Part shown: positions 59,171-64,000 of the stretch, in pieces
How the letters are laid out: each line of letters opens with the position of its first letter
Numbering within the stretch: position 1 is the first letter of the stretch
NCBI GenBank assembly: GCA_013398055.1
Contig: VZRS01003930.1
Span: forward strand, 67,867 to 131,866
Origin: Ifrita kowaldi
Taxonomy: Eukaryota; Chordata; Aves; Passeriformes; Cinclosomatidae
DNA: 64,000 nt
Direction of reading: 5' to 3'
Notes under the pieces: generated by a model
The model's database searches: none
What the model was told of the DNA's origin: nothing
Seen by the model: only the letters and a program-made list of their open reading frames with translations
Program-made: the position numbers and the translations under genes

Positions 59171-62100
59171 TGAAGTTCAGACCACCTAGAAATGCAGTGG
59201 GCAGAAATGTGGGCATCTCATATGCAAGAAGCAGCTGAGTTCTATCTCAGCATGTATCAGTCTGAGAAGTTTTTCACTTTGGAGAGACACTGGATCACAA
59301 CGTACAGGGAATAACAGAATGTGGCCTACAATTCAAATTCTGTTCAGGGCTGTTCTCCACTCCTCTCTTCAGTATTGCAGTGCTTCATGCTTTCCCATTT
59401 ATTTCATCAAATTCTTTTTTTAAAAAAGAATATTGACCTTTTACAAGTGAAATACTGCACAGGAGCCTTATTTTAGGTCTGAGACTGTTGATGTGTGAAG
59501 TACCCCTCTTCTGGAAAAAAGGTATGCTTACCATGAAATGGGAGAGAATACATTTTAAAACCTTTCACATTTTGCACCTGTTCCACTTTGATTTGAAACT
59601 CAAGAATATGCCTACTTAGCACTGTATTTTTAAACAAGGCTTTGAACAGATTAGACTTCCCACTTTTTCAATAATAGTAAAAGGAGTTAGATGTGAAAGA
59701 GCAACTTTATTTCATTATGGCCAACAGGTTTTGAGCCTGAGTGTTTGTGGAAGCTTTTAAGGAAAGCTCCCCTCTTACCCAAAAGAGCCAGTTACCCTCA
59801 TCTCTTTAGTCTTTCAGGACAAACACACAGGGAAAGGCACGCTTTCTAAGGTAAAAAGAGAAATTATTCCATTTGGGAAGAATACCTAAGATATCTAAAT
59901 TGAAGCAAAGAAGGGTGAGATTTGTTCTTTGTTTCAGGTTTTTTTGTTTTAAGTTTCTGAAAGTATGAAAATAATCCATTGAAGTTCATTGTACTGAAGA
60001 TAAATGTGTATTCCTTTGCAAATACAAATTTTTGAGTTGAATTGCGAAGGCAGTAGAGCAGAAATAAATATATATGTATTTTGCAATTTTTATATATTTT
60101 AAATATATGAGTTTAAACTTTCAGCAAAATCATTAATTTTGTCTTAAAAGCCTTGCTTTTCTCACTGCAGTAAGGCAGTTGAAAGCTTGGATTCACAGTG
60201 CCCAGCACAAAACATCTACAAGTAACTGTAAGGTAGTAAAACATCCAGTCCATTTGGCTACCTGACACTCTGTGACTGAATTATGTAAGGAGATATGGTC
60301 TCTTCAGTATGGGGATTATGAAGGTCTTTATCAGGGGTTTTTTTTTCAGTTAATAGAACACAAAAAGATTAAGGAAACTTAACCAAAATTAATTTACAAA
60401 ATCACCTGCACCATCAAGTGAAAGGTGGTGTTTTTTCTAGATGTTGCTTCATAGTGAGAAAGAGCCTGAAGTTGCCCTTTTTCAGTTAATTGCCTTTTTT
60501 TTATCCCTCCCAAACATGTATCTTCATTTTAGCTGCCTGATCCTATTGCTGTACTTGAAGTGATATTTTGGTAGTATCAAGAATCCTGTTGTTTCTAGTT
60601 CAGCCTGGCATAGCAGGTCTGTTAGCCTCAGCCTAGCAGAAGGCCATGAGCAACAGCAGAATTGAGCTAAACAAAGGGAGAGGATGGATGGAGTCAGTTT
60701 GTACTTCTAAAATGTGGTGATACTTGGAATCACACCAGACACCAAGACTTGACCTTAGCTATTGAATCAGCTTTGTGGACACTCGGTGCTTTACTGCAGG
60801 AACAGCTTTGCTCTAGAAAACCTGAAGTATGAGCAGAGCCAAAAGCACATGCTTCGTGTTCAAGCATTAACATACCAAAATTTTGTAATGTCTGTATTAA
60901 GTATCTTTCAGGTTATTTTTAGGCTACTCCTTGAAGATTGCAGCTCCAGAAAGGAACTGGACACCAACAGTAGAATACAAGAGACAGCTGTCCAACAAAC
61001 GTAAAGGTTCATAAAGGGAGACAGTGGTTGCTGCCCATATTCTTCATTTGTCACGTTTCCTTCTCTCAAGCTCCCGTGAGTCCAAATGTCTGTGGGAGGC
61101 CTTATGTAAGCACAAGGTAAAGAATTTTGATGGAACAATACACCACTTCAAGTCTGCAGTGAGTCACCTCATCTGTGCAGCATTTTTCAACATAAATGTG
61201 TTTTCTAAAAAAATACATATTCCAGGTTTGAGTCTAGAAGAATGCAAGAAAAGTGAGTATCAGTCTTGGCAGTGAGAAGAAAGTGGTTGCATCTTTCCAT
61301 TTCTTGTTTCTGGAGAGGACATTAATACAGATATGAAAATGCTCTCATCTAAAGAGGTCTTTTAGCAAAATGCAGTAGATAGAATTCCAGGGGGGAGTGG
61401 TTCAAGTGAAACAATTATTTTTCATGTTATTGTGAGTCAGTTTTTCTTTACGTACTGTGTCCTTGAAGATCTTTTGAAGTCCTGGTCTTGGTGGATAAGT
61501 TATTAAGTGGAAACACTTTAATGCCTAAAGAGCATCTTTCTTTATAGGCAAGAATCAGCAGAGCATTCCTGCTTGGTTCAGCATTTCTATTTCTGTTCTG
61601 ATCTGTATGGGAGCAAAGCCCCTGAACTTCTGCAGACACGGCTGTTGCTGCTGCACACACGTGTGCTCCAGCTTTATTGTCATGCCCTTAAAGTCTTGGA
61701 CTTGGCTGTGGAATGTTCTCAATTATGAATTTCAGATCTTTGCTGTAAGTAGCAGGAAAGGACTCATGCTTCTCAAAAACTGTTTATTGAGGTAGCACTT
61801 TGAAAGAACAGCTTGACTTGCTTTCTGGTGGTTGGGATCAACCCAAATCCCCGTCTTGCAGGCTGGTAAATGCATAGTGGGAAAGGCTTGTTTTCAGGAT
61901 GATGGTCACAGGATGGATTTATCATGAATATTAGGATATGGTCATTCTTCATTGCTCTCTTCATATCTAAACTGAAATACCTCTTAAATAAAGTCTGGGC
62001 TCCATGGTTCATTCTTCCACTTTTTATTTCCCCCTCCCCTGTTGTTCCCCAGTGAAGTCACTTGAATATTCACATTCCAGGCTTTGTAGTTGGTTAAGTC

Positions 62101-64000
62101 TTTGATTCACCATCAGCTTGATCTAACCACTGTGCCTTCACCACCAGGATACAGAACCAGGATTCCTCTGCTTCCATCTGATTAATGTGGGCTTCAGTTT
62201 TTGTCTTGCTTTTCCTGGAAATGCCTGTGCAGGCTCGGTGGGTCGAATAACACCATCCGTGTGCATACTGTCGGGCAGCTCAGCATTTGAGAGCCTGAAA
62301 GAGGGAAGTTATGGATAGTTAGCCAAAGTAACTAAACTGCAGAGTTCTTCTGCACCATGTCTTGGCACATAAAGAAATAAAAGAAAAAAGGGAAATAATT
62401 TGTTGGAGCCTGACTTAACTGAGCACTTCAGAAGTGTGAGGGGTGTCTTGTGCACTGTATCGGCACTGTCCTGGTTTATGAAGGTTGTAGAGGCTGTTCC
62501 TCATGTGCAATAATCTTCAGTTTACCCTGCTCTTTATACTTTGTCTCAAATTATTAAAAGTGCAGTCAAACGTAACTTCTGGCAAGAAGCAGCTTTTCCT
62601 GCTGTGCTGATTTCAGTTGTTAACTCTGCAATCCTTACCCATGTCTGTGTTCTGTGTCTGGGTGTTGCCTATCACTGTTCAGGACCATATCTGCTTTTGT
62701 ATCTGTGTTAAATTTCCCTGGACACATTTGTACTTTGTGGATATACAGGCAATAGGGGAAGGGCAGTAATTCCTGTAGACATTCTTCAAGAAACAAAGTT
62801 TGCATTTTGTCTGTGACCTTTAATCTGTAACAGTAAAACTTTCAGCTGAATGTGGACTAAGGGCTTGGGGAACCTGTGGGAGTTTGGGGAGGGGTTGCTT
62901 TTTTTAAAAATTATCAATAATACAGGATCATGAAATGAAGGGAATTGCTATGTAAACATAGTAAACTTTTATGTGGATTAGAAAAAAAAATACATTTGTC
63001 GAAATAAGTTTTAAGCAAAGAAGTCAGTGTTACATAATGCAATTTGAAGGAAACCTCCTGTGTTCTTAGGGAAGAGGTTGGAGTGTTTGGCTTTTGTAAG
63101 GAACCTTGATCAGTGACGCCGAAAAACTTGTGACTTTTACTAGCTCACGATAATACATTCTTGTAGTCTGCTTATGAAGCTCTTTTGTCTGGAAAGTAAA
63201 AAAAACCACAGAAAACAAACTGTCCCCACAAAATCAAATAATCCCCCTATTCCTCCAGGAAGATAATACTGTTCTGCAAAGTCCAAGTTGAGTTTGGATG
63301 TTCAAAAAACTTCTTACTTCCTCCCTCCCTTGCTCAGTCTGAACAAGAACATTATGTTTTGAAATGCATATAATTTCTCTTTGAATTTCTGAAGGAAAAT
63401 TTGTCATCTCCAATACTTTTCAACGTGAGATTAAGATCTGTCATTGTACTTGGCACTGGCACTTGTTCCACCCTCAGCTGATGGTGATTTTTAGTTATGT
63501 GGTTGTTGCAAGATGCTTGAACAGATGATTTGTCACTTCAGCTTCCTTCTGTAGGATGAATCCTCAACATTCTTTGCATACAAAGGTTTATACTGCTGTG
63601 TTTTAGGAATTTACTGCCCTTCCCCCTTATCTTGGTTCAGTTCAAGGCTGTTACTCAAATGCTTTCCAGGGAGCAAGTGAAACAGCACCGATTCTGTTCA
63701 CCACTGGAGACAGTGACATCTCTGTGCTACTTGGACTTCTTAAAAGATTTTATGGTGTTTTGTGCTCTGTGAATTTGTTTGAAATGGAAGGTGATGGAGT
63801 TAATTACCTGTTGGTTGCAGCTGACAAAGAAGAGCCATAATGTTGTTTTCTATTTAATAACAAAGTAAAATGAAATGATTTCTCCCTTGGCACAGTTCCC
63901 CACAAGATTAGGAAAGCTGCATATCTTTTCTAAGAAAGTAGAAGTTTCTAGGTAAGATCAAGTGTTCAAACTGGTCATAATCCCTTTGGGAGGGCACTTG
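59171..64000. other. 3' flank, no gene recognised
   Basis: About 4.8 kb. AT dinucleotide-rich stretch at 60060-60112. Several short open frames (for example 61024-61275 plus and 61773-62012 minus) lack splice or homology support. I see no exon of a neighbouring gene, RNA gene or clear mobile element here. Confidence 0.7.

Noticed and set aside
1..64000. CRISPR arrays, operons, insertion sequences, tRNA or rRNA genes
   Set aside because: None seen; the window is an ordinary vertebrate gene locus with intronic LINE fragments.

Overview
This window is vertebrate nuclear DNA, very probably from a bird. It is AT-rich, has long GT-AG introns, and carries several CR1-type LINE fragments, including 3' ends that close with the ATTCTATG-like tail typical of avian CR1. 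The intron sizes are also modest: about 52 kb holds most of a gene that is considerably longer in mammals. There are no bacterial, phage or organellar features. Almost every open reading frame that can be drawn across the window is noise inside introns.

The window holds one gene, on the plus strand: USP25 (ubiquitin-specific peptidase 25), a cytosolic cysteine deubiquitinase. Twenty constitutive exons from about 5898 to the stop at 57837 join in perfect phase into 916 codons plus a stop. They run from about human residue 132 to the C-terminus. The first ~131 residues (UBA-like region, SUMO- and ubiquitin-interacting motifs) and the promoter lie upstream of position 1. The catalytic Cys box is at 6037-6039, the catalytic His at 37131-37133 and the third catalytic residue (Asn) at 37182-37184. 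The last seven codons encode the tankyrase-binding tail RTPADGR.

Two further exons, 43122-43235 (38 codons) and 45049-45144 (32 codons), match the alternatively spliced exons of the b and muscle (m) isoforms. Their 70 codons equal the known difference between the 1055- and 1125-residue human isoforms. TGCATG (RBFOX-type) motifs lie in the introns around them.

Layout: 1-5897 upstream intron; 5898-6060 catalytic Cys exon; 6061-18923 largest intron, with three old LINE fragments; 18924-30711 catalytic-domain exons; 30712-33128 intron with a CR1 copy; 33129-38770 insertion-domain linker, catalytic His exon and start of the C-terminal region; 40234-57837 C-terminal helical region with the two alternative exons; 57838 to about 58.3-59.2 kb 3' UTR with several AATAAA signals; the rest is 3' flank with no gene that I can see.

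I did not find an undescribed biological system. The most useful leads are the regulatory motif cluster around the two alternative exons, a six-residue shortening of the linker beside the autoinhibitory segment, and an unassigned minus-strand coding-like segment near 3190-3512. Human comparisons are from memory; no alignment or database search was run.
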